DNA of 64,000 nucleotides from Haematococcus lacustris (GCA_030144725.1 JASKMD010000015.1:8515884-8579883), one strand, 5' to 3'. Shown: positions 10,780-20,364, counted from the first letter of the stretch. Made by a program: numbers and translations. The notes: generated by a model from the letters alone, not told the origin.

Positions 10780-11865
10780 TCAATTCATGATGTCAATCAG
10801 GGTGTCTTGGACGGCTGGCGTGTCATCATCACTGTCGGTTGTCGGCACGTTGGCCTTCAGGTACACTTCACGCTTTGCGGCCTCCACGCTGAAGTTGTTG
10901 CATAGAGCATTGTGATAGGTGTGGCCCCACATTGACCAGTTGCGTTCTGCAGCTGCGGTAGAGGCTGGGCTGGGAGGGGCAGGTCAGGGCTAGGAGGGGC
11001 TGGTCAGGGCAGGTCAGGGCACGTCAGGGCACGTCATGGCAGGGCAGGGCTGGGAGTGGAGGGGCAGGGCTGGGCTGGAGCTGGGCAGGGCTGGGAGGGG
11101 GTGGGGCAAGGCTGGGCTGGGAGGGGAGGGGCAGGGCAGGTGAGGTCAGGGCTGGGAGGGGAGGGGCAGGGCTGGGCTGGGGGGAAAGGTCAGGGCTGGG
11201 AGGGGAGGGGAGGGGCAGGGCAGGGCACATTCATGCGCACTATCCCACCTTGTTTGCCATCTCATTGTGCATGTCCGCATAGAAGCGAGCATCTTTCTTG
11301 GCACCACGGTCCAAGGGGTAGCAGTCAAAGAACCAGACACCACTTCTTGGCTTCAACAACACAAGGTTAAGGAGGCGGTGGCCTTGAGCTGCATGCCTAT
11401 GACGCCACATACTTGTCTGAGAGTTGTTGGTCATCTGGATGTAGACTGCTTGCCTATGAGACAGGCAAGACAGCCATGTGTTTCGACAACCGTGTGTTTA
11501 CATAGAGTAGAGCGGTGTAAGATAGAGCAGGCAACAACTCAAGACTGACCTGTTGGGTTGGGAAGTGGTGGTGGTTGCTCGGCGGCTGGGCGCTGCTTGC
11601 AGTACTGATCATCATGAGATTGCGCGTGGCTGAGGTTGCAGCACGACAAATGTGCGCCGCACAGGAGGCATACGAGCAAGACGACCTTCTGGGTTACATC
11701 TAGTTATATCCGGTACGTGTCGCGCACGGCATTGCTCTGCTTAAGCTGGTTGTAAAGGTCGAGGACAGAGACTGTCTTTTTCTTGTGTTGTTGTGTCCAG
11801 CCACGAGCTTCGGCTGGAGGATGTGGGTCTTGGGTATCGGGTGTAGGACTGACAGGCGTAGCCAT
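10780..11865 (-). pseudogene. hAT transposase remnant inside the 1,535-bp element
   Basis: Reading the minus strand, an ATG at 11865 opens a 53-codon segment with a KKKTVSVLDLYNQLK stretch. It hits TAA at 11704-11706, but the same frame continues through CLLCGAHLSCC and HAQSH, a C-x2-C ... H-x3-H pattern like a BED zinc finger. Next, at about 11240-11434, comes GVWFFDCYPLDRGAKKDARF, matching the DUF659-type core (ending KVG before a GT). The final exon (10780 to about 10958) carries AAERNWSMWG and ends DIMN. The middle has been replaced by GC-rich simple sequence at 10960-11230. The domain order BED, core, dimerisation is that of a hAT transposase. The stop codon and the missing core make it non-functional. 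Confidence 0.75.
10960..11230. repeat. Degenerate GGGCTGGGAGGGGC-type simple repeat
   Basis: G-rich tract of irregular GGGCAGGGCTGGGAGGGG words within the hAT element, where transposase coding sequence would be expected. Open frames here are compositional. Confidence 0.7.
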
Positions 11866-11981
11866 AGCGCTAGTGGCGCTGATGGGTGCCGCCGGTGGGC
11901 CGGTGAGGTATTAATATCTCGTTCAAATTCCTCAGGGTATTAATACCTGGGTATTATTAATATCTGGCCGGGAACGCCCTA

Positions 11982-12170
11982 ATGGCCACACATGCGTGGC
12001 ACACATGGTTGGCAGAGTAGGTGCACATGGCCACACATGCGTGGCACACATGATTGGTTGAGTAGGAGCACATGGCTGACTACATAGCTGCATCCACGGC
12101 TGCCACACGAGGGGTTTGGACACATGCTTGGCGCACAGAGTAGGAGCACATTGCTAACAGCATGCATGGC
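11982..12170. repeat. 45-bp tandem repeat, right part
   Basis: About three further units (ATGGCCACACATGCGTGGCA, CACATGGTTGGCAGAGTAGG and variants) continue the array broken by the hAT insertion. The first 8 bp (11982-11989) are the right copy of the target duplication. Confidence 0.75.
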
Positions 12171-12798
12171 TGGCTGACATATAGATGTGTCACGACACTG
12201 CTATTGGTTGAGATTCTGAACATGCTTACCCCTAGCGGGCGTTTTTCTAGTTGTTGTGCACCAAACTGCATACTCACTTTCGCAAAATGACGACCCTGCC
12301 CCTACAGAAGACACTACGGAACTACGAATACAGTAAATACGTATGTATATACCGTCTTTCTAGCCGCCACATACGGATCTGGCCAACCCTAGCTAAGGCA
12401 CATGAGCTTCAGACATCAACATAGCACAGATAGCAAGGTACATAAGCTCAGATAGCCATATGTCACGACATGCAACATGATGCATAATACAGGACATGTG
12501 TTTCACAACATGATGCCACATCCCTCATAAGATTCGATTTATTGATAGAATAGCTTGAGTCAAGATAGAATAGCTTCAGTGAATAGTACGATGAAGCATT
12601 GCATGGGTTGTCAAGCATGATTAAGAGCCGAGGACGAGACCATTAGTTCGCATAGTGCGCGAGGTCAAGGCGGTTATCTAGTATATTCCCCAATCCCGTA
12701 ACCGCCCCCCTCCCCCGTTGACCAACACCATATCTCCCGTTGACCAACACTATCACCAACCCTTCTCAACACAGCCGCTCAATAAACACTTCCCAATA
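12171..12798. other. No gene recognised
   Basis: Lower-GC sequence with scattered CATGACAC/ACATGATGC words and two CCCGTTGACCAACAC copies at 12715-12750. No open frame or transposon end was identified. Confidence 0.5.
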
Positions 12799-13238
12799 CT
12801 GATTGCGAGAATCGTACTTTGCCGCTCGACTATTATCAATTGCCGCTCGACCATTATCAAAAAGTGCACTTTGTCGCTCGACCATTATGCTTTGCCGCCT
12901 GACCATTATGCTTTGCCGGTCAACACATATCGACCGCCTCAACTAGCCTATAACCTCATCCCTCTTCTAAGCGGCTTACTCCAACCTACAAAGCGACGAA
13001 AGACGTAGCTTCTAGTCAACATGCCAGCCTGTCACTTATAAGTAGACATGCCAGTCTGGCAATATGTTCGCTAAGCTATCGCGCAACGTCACATTGGCTA
13101 CGTTGAGGTTGCATCAGTAGCGGAAGGAAGTTGTTTTTGAAAACTCGCGACTTGCAAGTTGCGACGTGCAAGCCATGCATGCAACTGGCACACTCGCGAA
13201 TTGCGCTTCACTTGCGGAACACGCGGATCTGGCTGCTA

Positions 13239-13585
13239 CACTCCTACAAATTAATCCCTGCGTCCGTCCCTGCGTGTTGACCGACCATGTCCGATCGGGC
13301 TGAAATATTGATAGATGGTAGTTTGCAGAAAACAAAACATATTTTTCAGAATAGATATTTTAAAAAAATCCAAGGCGGCTGCGCTGTGGCCCTGCGGCTA
13401 GAGTGCAAGGATGAGTGCAGGGATAGGTTGCGGGCCACAGCGCAAAAGCTGTTAATTTTTTCAAAATATTTTTCTTGCAAAATATGTTTTATTTTTTGCA
13501 AACTACCATCTATTAAGAATTCAGCCCGATCGGACAAGGTTGGTAAACACGCAGGGACGGACGCAGGGATTAATTTGTAGAAGTG
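13239..13585. mobile_element. 347-bp fold-back MITE-like element, CACTCCTACAA termini
   Basis: The ends CACTCCTACAAATTAATCCC and (reverse complement) CACTTCTACAAATTAATCCC begin inverted repeats of about 110 bp that include CTGCGTCCGTCCCTGCGTGT. A second, inner inverted repeat (GCGCTGTGGCCC / GGGCCACAGCGC) closes the loop. The same family forms the ends of the 1,951-bp elements at 42600 and 51227. No clear target duplication was seen. Termini beginning CACT recall CACTA elements, but the assignment is open. The identical copy at 29798-30144 lies in the other direct repeat. Confidence 0.8.
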
Positions 13586-13680
13586 TAGCACTTTGCGGCC
13601 TTGGTAAACTGACACGAGTTATGGAAAATATTGACTCAAATATGCCCGTGTAAAATGACCCTCCGTGGCGACCCTCCACA

Positions 13681-13811
13681 GGACCATGCACAACACAAGG
13701 TCGGCAGGACCCTGCACAGGGTCGCGAGGACCTTGCACAAGGTCGGCAGAACCCTGCAAAAGGTCGATGCGCTAGGACCGTGCGCAGGGTCGGCAGGACC
13801 CTGTGCATGGT
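13681..13811. repeat. Array of GACC-N-TGCACA-N-GGTC hairpins
   Basis: Six units at about 21-bp spacing: 13681, 13708, 13729, 13749, 13776 and 13797. Each is a short palindrome such as GACCCTGCACAGGGTC or GACCTTGCACAAGGTC. Where the left arm changes, the right arm often changes to match. The duplicate is at 30240-30370. Confidence 0.8.
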
Positions 13812-14138
13812 TTTTCTGTTTCTCAAATTGTTGTAACATCGCAACAACCTTTCAACGACAACAACGACGATGAGTCGGCCTTTCCTGCGGCTATCTGCGG
13901 TATGCCTCCCGGGAGATGATTATATAGGCGACTTCCGGCCTTGATCGGCGCGAGTGTGAGGGCTGGCATGTTCCTCGCCATGCAGGGTTATCGTCCAGGC
14001 ATGCAAAGGTAATGGTTGGGGTGATGGTTGGGATTTCATCCGGGGTACACCTCAGCAGATCGTCATCTCGGGCTACAAATGCCCGAGTGGCACCATGCAA
14101 GGGAAACGATATCATTATCGTCGAGTTGGGTATTGTGG

Positions 14139-14452
14139 TGTAAGAGTACACGATTGCACGGTAGGATGCATGAACAATTGCTGTTTTTCTTTTACATGAA
14201 GTGCCACGTTGCCTAATGACGTTGTTTCTCACTGAATGATGTCGGTAGGTTTTAAGCGAGTTGTTGTAGTGTTTACGGGGGAGAGAAGAGACTGAACCAC
14301 AAAAGTCCTTTGTACACGGAACTCTGTAAGACACTTGCCTCTCTCTATAACGGTCGTAGTGCTTTCGCACTTACGAGATTACGGTTCTCCTACGGTCCTA
14401 CACGGTTCTTAGCGGATTCGGTCGCTATTGCTTTGCAAGCAATAGTAAGTCA
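14139..14452 (+). repeat. 5' LTR of E1 (inner edge uncertain)
   Basis: The outer edge is fixed by the TGTAAGAG start, which in the sister elements directly follows a purine-rich AGTGGGGGAGAG tract. A TCTCTCTATAACG word at about 14340 could serve as a TATA-like element. The inner edge is a guess (a CA at 14452), since no LTR copy here ends against foreign DNA and no primer-binding site was recognised. Confidence 0.6.
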
Positions 14453-14521
14453 GCCATAGCGGTCCTTAGCTCCAGCGTTAAGCTGAGACCTAGCCGTAGT
14501 TCCCTACTACGAGACTTTTAG

Positions 14522-15229
14522 AGGCCAGCTCCAGGCCGACGAACGTCTTTAGTCCATTTGCGCTTGCTTTTACGGTTTTTCCGGGCCCACGCATTACAAC
14601 TGTTGCATCTGGTTTCCCCTTTCACGTTCATCGCAGTGCCACTGACCTTCGACGAGGCGTTGGACGTAGACCTTCCGTCCGGGGCTAGCACCCCGCGGAA
14701 TTCAGCCTCATCTTACAGCCCGTCCAGCCCTTCTCTTAGCCCTTCGCCAAGCGGAGAATATCAGCCTATTGTTTCGGGTACACCCCCGAACGCGCACCCA
14801 GCAGCCCAGCTCGCACAGGCGGAACAGCCTGAGCAATTTCGCAGCCCAGCGTTTGCTTTAGTTTCCACGGGTAACCGTGAGGCGCAACAGGCGCTGCCAG
14901 GGTGTCAGCACTGCCAATCTTTCAAGGCGGCAGCGGACTACTACTCCGGGCTAGCAAGGGCACGAGGTGAGCAGCTCGCTCAGCAACGGGAGTACATAGA
15001 GCAGCTCCTAGGCATTGTGCGCAGCCTTGTTGTAGCACCCAGTGCACCTGTAGGCGTATCCACACGCTACGTGGCACCACCGCCACCCCCACCGCCCCCA
15101 CCTAGACGCCAGCCAGCACCACAGGCACACCCAGCCTACCAGGGACAAGCACCGCCACCTACCCCCTCCCACTCCGCCCCACACAACAGGGACGGTTTCC
15201 AGCAGCGCCAATGTCGCCGTCACCACTAG
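14522..15229 (+). CDS. Methionine-free leader ORF upstream of gag (E1)
   Basis: An open frame of about 235 codons after the TAG at 14519, with no ATG anywhere in it. It is Ser/Pro-rich at first (SSYSPSSPSLSPSPSGEY), then has a CQHCQSFKAAADYY segment and a coiled-coil-like stretch (REYIEQLLGIVRSLV), then a run of nine prolines. It ends in TAG at 15227-15229 and is in the same frame as gag, whose ATG follows nine bases later. The same frame, lack of ATG and TAG are kept in the minus-strand copies. It may be started at a non-AUG codon, joined to gag by stop readthrough, or be an untranslated relic. Function unknown. Confidence 0.5.
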   Translation, partial: RPAPGRRTSLVHLRLLLRFFRAHALQLLHLVSPFTFIAVPLTFDEALDVDLPSGASTPRNSASSYSPSSPSLSPSPSGEYQPIVSGTPPNAHPAAQLAQAEQPEQFRSPAFALVSTGNREAQQALPGCQHCQSFKAAADYYSGLARARGEQLAQQREYIEQLLGIVRSLVVAPSAPVGVSTRYVAPPPPPPPPPRRQPAPQAHPAYQGQAPPPTPSHSAPHNRDGFQQRQCRRHH

Positions 15230-15238
15230 CTGCAGCCC

Positions 15239-16168
15239 ATGGCGCAGCCCTCAGCACAGCCTGCCACCATGGAGACCATTATAGCTGCATTCAACGCACT
15301 TGGCGCCACTATGGACATGATAGTGCGGCAGCAGGAGCAGCAGCAGGTCTCTCAGGCACAGCCACGGGTTGCACAGGGTTTAGTCAAGTTGACAGACGTG
15401 CAGCCGTTTGACGGCAAGGGCAGTGTTTCTACTTGGCTGTTCCATGTTGAGGAGGTGTTTAAGTTGACACCAGGCCTGACGGATGAGCAGAAAATAGTGT
15501 CTACTGGTGTAAGGCTCACAGGTCTGGCTGCCTCCTGGTATGTCTCTGTCCGTTCCAACCCTCACGCGTCGTTCACCTGGGACTTGTTTAAAGCAGCCCT
15601 TAAAACAGCTTTTGTAACCCAATCAGAAACAGCTAAGGCTCGAGACCAGCTTCATGTGGCCAGGCAGAAGCCAAACCAGACAGCTCTCTCCTTCGCCACT
15701 CACCTGCGCAGCCTGTTTCTGCACATTCCTACCATCACAGAGGATGAACAACTAGACCGGTTCCGCCGCGGCCTGCACCCTCACCTCAAGGCCATGGTAG
15801 ACATTCAGTCTCCCACTACATTTGATCAAGCAGTCAAGATAGCCGTAGCCCATGACACCGCCTGCCGTGATGCAGGGCTTTCCACAGCTGTTCCCATGCA
15901 GCTAGGACTCATGAAACAAGTCAAGCAACAGCCACACCGCGCTCAGCGCGAGACCCGCGACACATCATCTACCTCAGCTTCTCAGCAAACCCAGGCTGAT
16001 AAACCACGACTCCAACGGCTCACACCAGAGGAGAAAGCCTGGTATGCTGCCCACAACAAGTGCACATTCTGCCGCGAGGATGGTCATCTGGTGCAAGACT
16101 GCAAGCACCCTAACAAACGTGGTCCAAAAAACTGGGCGGCTCGACCCTCCAACCAAGCAAAGACTTAG
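15239..16168 (+). CDS. gag: Gag polyprotein (E1)
   Basis: 309 codons with a clear ATG. The middle contains the Ty3/gypsy Gag capsid region ([50 protein letters not shown]). The C-terminus has one CCHC zinc knuckle, [14 protein letters not shown] (C-x2-C-x4-H-x4-C), that binds RNA in this family. The stop is TAG at 16166-16168. Thirteen codons before it, the frame runs through the slippery heptamer A AAA AAC (16126-16132), and the protease frame overlaps in -1. Intact, with no nonsense codons. Confidence 0.93.
   Translation: MAQPSAQPATMETIIAAFNALGATMDMIVRQQEQQQVSQAQPRVAQGLVKLTDVQPFDGKGSVSTWLFHVEEVFKLTPGLTDEQKIVSTGVRLTGLAASWYVSVRSNPHASFTWDLFKAALKTAFVTQSETAKARDQLHVARQKPNQTALSFATHLRSLFLHIPTITEDEQLDRFRRGLHPHLKAMVDIQSPTTFDQAVKIAVAHDTACRDAGLSTAVPMQLGLMKQVKQQPHRAQRETRDTSSTSASQQTQADKPRLQRLTPEEKAWYAAHNKCTFCREDGHLVQDCKHPNKRGPKNWAARPSNQAKT
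16126..16132 (+). promoter_or_regulatory. -1 frameshift slippery heptamer A AAA AAC (E1)
   Basis: In the gag frame the codons read CCA AAA AAC TGG, which is the X XXY YYZ pattern of an efficient eukaryotic -1 ribosomal frameshift site. After slipping, the -1 frame is open from 16132 into the protease. The heptamer is conserved at 18689-18695 and 24463-24469 on the minus strand. Confidence 0.8.
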
Positions 16169-18259
16169 AGTCCAAACAGCCAAAAGCAAGCACTGGCAAG
16201 ACCACCGCTATCACCCCGCCACCGCCCCGGCTCCGTATCACTAAGCTCGCAGCCAACTCCAGTCCCGGCAGCCATGCTGATTTACTAGTCTTCACGGGAT
16301 CATACAAGGGCAATAGTGCACGGGTGTTGATTGACGGAGGCGCTACTGGCTCGTTTATTGACTCGGCCTTCTGCACAAAGTATGGCATTCAGACTGCCCA
16401 AAAAGTGAGCCCCGACTACGTCAGCCTAGCCGACGGCCGTAAACAGCAGAGCAGCGCCATGATTCCCAATGCGCGTTTCCGGCTGGGTACCTACAAGGGC
16501 GAGCAAACTCTGCATGCTACACACCTTCACGACTTCGACATCATCCTGGGTAAGCCCTGGCTTGCGGAAATCAATCCCCGCATCGACTGGAAAGCCAATA
16601 TCATGCGATTCCGTCATGCAGGACGCCAACACACGCTCCGGCCCCCTGTCAAGCAGCCAGGCACCACAAACACCAGCGGCAGCCCTTTGCTCATAAGCTC
16701 GGCGCAACTCCGTACAGCCATCAGCGATAAGTGTCCAGTCTTCTTAGTCTCCATCACCCCGGCTGACAGCAATGCCGAGACCTGTCATCAGGTTCTGGAT
16801 TGTTCTCCCATTGTGCAGGAGTATGCCGATGTGTTCCCAACAGACCTTCCGCATGGACTGCCACCAGAGCGCTCCGTGGACCACCGCATTGAGCTCCAAC
16901 AAGCCAAGCCACCCCCGGCGCGGCCCATCTACAATGTGTCCAGCAGTGAGCTAGCGGAGTTAAAACAACAAATAGGGGAGCTCTTGGACAAAGGCTTCAT
17001 TCGCCCCAGCACCTCTCCCTACGCTTCCGGCGTGTTGCTTGTGCGCAAAAAGGATGGCTCATTCCGCATGTGCATCGATTACCGCCCTCTCAACCGTCTG
17101 ACCATCAAGAACAAGTACCCTCTTCCACGCCTAGACACACTACTAGATCGGCTCCATGGTGCCAAGGTGTTCAGCAAGCTAGACCTGCGCCAAGGTTACC
17201 ATCAGATCCGGGTTGCCACCGAGGACATCCACAAAACAGCTTTCCGCACACGCTACGGTCATTTTGAATTCACGGTGCTACCCTTCGGGTTGTGCAATGC
17301 ACCAGCCACGTTCCAGCGTCTCATGAATGATGTGCTACACGATCTCTTAGATGATTGCGTCCTGGTCTACCTAGATGACATTCTGATCTTCTCCCGCACC
17401 CCACAAGAGCACATAGCCCACCTTCGGCGCGTGCTCGACCTACTCCGCAAACATAAGCTCTATGCCAAGCTTTCCAAGTGTGAGTTCGGCATGGACCAAA
17501 CATCCTTCCTTGGTCACATTGTCTCTGCCTCGGGCATTGCATGCGATCCAGCCAAGGTAGCTGCGGTTCAATCCTGGCCCATTCCCACAACTGTGCATGA
17601 CGTGCGCAGCTTTCTGGGCCTAGCTAACTACTACCGCCGCTTTGTGAAAGACTTCTCTACCATTGCAGCACCTCTCACCACTCTGACCAGAGCAGACGGG
17701 CATGACAAGCAGGGTGTCGTGGCATGGGGTCAGGCCCAGCAGTCAGCCTTTGACGCTCTGAAGCAGGCACTCGTCTCTGCACCTATTCTCATTGCTCCAG
17801 ATCCTTCGCAACCGTATACGCTACGATGTGATGCATCTTCCATCGGCATTGGTGCCGTGCTCTCTCAGGGTACCGGTTCAGCCGAGCGGGTCGTGGCCTA
17901 CCACTCCCGTAAACTACTGCCAGCAGAACGGAACTATCCCACCCATGAGCAGGAGCTCCTGTCTCTAGTGGAGGCCCTCAAGGTATGGCGTCACTACCTC
18001 CTTGGTGCGTCATTTAACCTACTCACGGACAATTGGGCTACAAAGCACATTCAAACACAGCCTCGCCTCGATTGCCGTCGCCAAGCGCGGTGGATGGAGG
18101 TCCTTCAAGAATACGACTGCATCATAGATCACATCCCGGGCAAACAGAACATAGTGGCAGACGCCCTGTCACGTCGGTCAGATTATCAACTACTGTCGGT
18201 TGGGCGACGGACACAGCGCAACCCCGCCCAGGTCACTGAGACAACCATCTCTGTTGACC
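16132..18259 (+). CDS. pol: Pol (protease, RT, RNase H), truncated (E1)
   Basis: Read in the -1 frame relative to gag with no initiator of its own, so it is probably made as a Gag-Pol fusion. The aspartic protease has [10 protein letters not shown] just after 16324 (catalytic D-G-G in place of the usual D-S/T-G). RT follows with [21 protein letters not shown] and the catalytic YLDD at 17368-17379. RNase H has CDAS, the E of [14 protein letters not shown], and LLTDN, then [20 protein letters not shown]. The frame is uninterrupted to 18259, where it enters the rearrangement junction and stops at 18294 after about eleven foreign codons. Integrase is missing. Confidence 0.9.
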
Positions 18260-18274
18260 CTTTGCTCATAAGCA
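18260..18274. other. Rearrangement junction with 15-base filler
   Basis: Between E1 (ending GTTGAC) and the inverted E2 fragment (starting AGGATGATGTCG) stand 15 bases, CCTTTGCTCATAAGC. They match the plus strand of E1 at about 16685-16699, in the protease-RT linker. The join looks like template switching with one or two bases of microhomology. Confidence 0.7.
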
Positions 18275-18620
18275 GGATGATGTCGAAGTCGTGAAGGTGT
18301 GTAACATGCAGAGTTTGCTCGCCCTTGTAGGTACCCAGCCGGAAACGCGCATTGGGAATCATGGCGCTGCTCTGCTGTTTACGGCCGTCGGCTAGGCTGA
18401 TGTAGTCGGGGCTCACTTTCTGGGCAGTCTGAATGCCATACTTTGTGCAAAAGGCCGAGTCAATAAACGAGCCAGTAGCGCCTCCGTCAATCAACACCCG
18501 TGCACTATTGCCCTTGTATGATCCCGTGAAGACTAGCAAATCAGCATGGCTGCCGGGACTGGAGTTGGCTGCGAGCTTAGTGATACGGAGCCGGGGCGGT
18601 GGCGGTGTGATAGCGGTGGT
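18275..18620 (-). pseudogene. Protease fragment (E2)
   Basis: The -1 frame after gag carries the aspartic protease start with [11 protein letters not shown] and continues to DFDIIL. It then runs into the junction, so protease is cut and no RT follows. Confidence 0.85.
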
Positions 18621-18652
18621 CTTGCCAGTGCTTGCTTTTGGCTGGCTGGACT

Positions 18653-19570
18653 CTAAGTCTTTGCTTGGTTGGGGGGTCGAGCCGCCCAGTTTTTTGGACC
18701 GCGTTTGTTAGGGTGCTTGCAGTCTTGCACCAGATGACCATCCTCGCGGCAGAATGTGCACTTGTTGTGGGCAGCATACCAGGCTTTCTCCTCTGGTGTG
18801 AGCCGTTGGAGTCGTGGTTTATCAGCCTGGGTTTGCTGAGAAGCTGAGGTAGATGATGTGTCGCGGGTCTCGCGCTGAGCGCGGTGTGGCTGTTGCTTGA
18901 CTTGTTTCATGAGGCCTAGCTGCATGGGAACAGCTGTAGAAAGCCCTGCATCACGGCAGGCGGTGTCATGGGCTACGGCTATCTTGACTGCCTGATCAAA
19001 TGTAGTGGGAGACTGAATGTCTACCATGGCCTTGAGGTGAGGGTGCAGGCCGCGGCGGAACCGGTCTAGTTGTTCATCCTCTGTGATGGTAGGAATGTGC
19101 AGAAACAGGCTGCGCAGGTGAGTGGCGAAGGAGAGAGCTGTCTGGTTAGGTTTTTGCCTGGCCACATGAAGCTGGTCTCGAGCCTTAGCTGTTTCTGACT
19201 GGGTTACAAAAGCGGCTTTAAGGGCTGCTTTGAACAAGTCCCAGGTGAATGACGCGCTAGGGGCTGACCGGACAGAGACGTACCAGGAGGCAGCCAGACC
19301 TGTGAGCCTTACACCAGTGGACACTATCTTCTGCTCATCAGTCAGGCCTGGAGTCAACTTAAACACCTCCTCAACATGGAACAGCCAAGTAGAAACACTG
19401 CCCTTGCCATCAAACGGCTGCACGTCCGTCAACTTGATTAAACCCTGTGCAACCCGTGGCTCTGCCTGAGAGACCTGCTGCTGCTCCTGCTGCCGCACTA
19501 TCCTGTCCATAGTGGCGCCAAGTGCATTGAAAGCAGCTATGATGGTCTCCATGCTGTCAGGCTGTGCCAT
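18653..19570 (-). CDS. gag: Gag polyprotein (E2)
   Basis: 305 codons, intact, nearly identical to E1 Gag apart from a shorter N-terminus ([14 protein letters not shown] versus [14 protein letters not shown]) and scattered substitutions. The CCHC knuckle [14 protein letters not shown] is present. Its end overlaps the protease frame, with the A AAA AAC heptamer at 18689-18695. Without pol in the same copy, it could supply only Gag. Confidence 0.92.
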   Translation of the reverse strand: MAQPDSMETIIAAFNALGATMDRIVRQQEQQQVSQAEPRVAQGLIKLTDVQPFDGKGSVSTWLFHVEEVFKLTPGLTDEQKIVSTGVRLTGLAASWYVSVRSAPSASFTWDLFKAALKAAFVTQSETAKARDQLHVARQKPNQTALSFATHLRSLFLHIPTITEDEQLDRFRRGLHPHLKAMVDIQSPTTFDQAVKIAVAHDTACRDAGLSTAVPMQLGLMKQVKQQPHRAQRETRDTSSTSASQQTQADKPRLQRLTPEEKAWYAAHNKCTFCREDGHLVQDCKHPNKRGPKNWAARPPNQAKT

Positions 19571-19579
19571 GGGCTGTGG

Positions 19580-20254
19580 CTAGAGACGACGACGCTGGCG
19601 CTGCTGGTATCCGTCCCTGTTGTGTTGGGCGGAGTGGGTGGGGGTAGGTGGCGGTGCTTGTCCCTGGTAGGCTGGGTGTGCCTCTGGTGCGGGCTGGCGT
19701 CTAGGTGGGGGCGGTGGGGGTGGCGGTGGGGGTGGCGGTGGTGCCACGTAGCGTGTGGATACGCCTACAGGTGCACTGGGTGCTACAACAAGGCTGCGCA
19801 CAATGCCTAGGAGCTGCTCTATGTACTCCCGTTGCTGAGCGAGCTGCTCACCTCGTGCCCTTGCTAGCCCGGAGTAGTAGTCCGCTGCCGCCTTGTAAGA
19901 TTGGCAGTGCTGACACCCTTGCAGCGCCTGTTGCGCCTCACGGTTACCCGTGGAAACTAAAGCAAACGCTGGGCTGCGAAATTGCTCAGGCTGTTCCGCC
20001 TGTGCGAGCTGGGCTGCTGGGTGCGCGTTCGGGGGTGTACCCGAAACAATAGGCTGATATTCTCCGCTTGGCGAAGGGCTAAGAGAAGGGCTGGACGGGC
20101 TGTAAGATGAGGCTGAATTCCGCGGGGTGCTAGCCCCGGACGGAAGGTCTACGTCCAACGCCTCGTCGAAGGTCAGTGGCACTGCGATGAACGTGAAAGG
20201 GGAAACCAGATGCAACAGTGGTAATGCGTGGGCCCGGAAAACTCGTAAATGCAA
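19580..20254 (-). CDS. Methionine-free leader ORF (E2)
   Basis: Same organisation as in E1: Ser/Pro-rich start, CQHCQSYKAAADYY, coiled-coil-like segment and a longer polyproline run (13 prolines). It ends with TAG in the same frame as gag, three codons before the gag ATG. No ATG lies within it; 20254 is only a TTG and the frame may begin a little upstream. Confidence 0.5.
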   Translation of the reverse strand: MHLRVFRAHALPLLHLVSPFTFIAVPLTFDEALDVDLPSGASTPRNSASSYSPSSPSLSPSPSGEYQPIVSGTPPNAHPAAQLAQAEQPEQFRSPAFALVSTGNREAQQALQGCQHCQSYKAAADYYSGLARARGEQLAQQREYIEQLLGIVRSLVVAPSAPVGVSTRYVAPPPPPPPPPPPPPRRQPAPEAHPAYQGQAPPPTPTHSAQHNRDGYQQRQRRRL

Positions 20255-20364
20255 GCGCTAATGGTCTAAGGACTTCTTTCAGCCTAAGGACGGCCTCTAG
20301 AAGTCTCGTAGCGTTAACTACGGCTAGGGTCTCAGCTTAACGCCGGAGCTAGAACTGCTATGGC

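Larger units (their letters stand above)
10447..11981 (-). mobile_element. hAT DNA transposon, 1,535 bp, with TIRs and TSD
   Basis: Left end TAGGGCGTGCCCG and right end (reverse complement) TAGGGCGTTCCCGG form terminal inverted repeats. Both are followed inward by copies of the palindrome GGTATTAATACC or GATATTAATATC as subterminal repeats. An exact 8-bp duplication, ATGGCCAC, flanks the element. Inside, on the minus strand, are pieces of a hAT transposase (10780-11865) and a GGGCTGGGAGGGGC-type simple region. The transposase is damaged, so the copy is probably non-autonomous. The intact ends suggest it moved in trans fairly recently, which is an inference. Confidence 0.9.
12799..14138. repeat. 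1,340-bp direct repeat, left copy
   Basis: Nearly identical to 29358-30697, same length with only isolated substitutions. It contains five short copies of TTGCCGCTCGACCATTATC (12818-12918), a 347-bp inverted-repeat element (13239-13585), an array of GACC...GGTC hairpins (13681-13811) and about 250 bp of unassigned sequence. It ends exactly where the plus-strand LTR begins (14139). No protein gene is supported. Confidence 0.9.
14139..18259 (+). mobile_element. Ty3/gypsy chromovirus E1, plus strand, 3'-truncated
   Basis: Starts with an LTR end TGTAAGAGTACACGATTGCA at 14139. A leader frame, gag, protease, reverse transcriptase and RNase H follow. It stops after the RNase H/connection region at 18259, where it is fused to an inverted fragment of a sister element, so integrase, chromodomain and 3' LTR are absent. 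Sequence similarity to the three minus-strand copies is very high in gag and pol and lower in the LTR. Confidence 0.92.

Noticed and set aside
13380..13445. tRNA-like or SINE promoter in the MITE loop (TGGCCCTGCGG resembling box A, GGTTGCGGGCC resembling box B)
   Set aside because: Box B lacks the GTTCRA core, and the words are explained by the inner inverted repeat GCGCTGTGGCCC / GGGCCACAGCGC.
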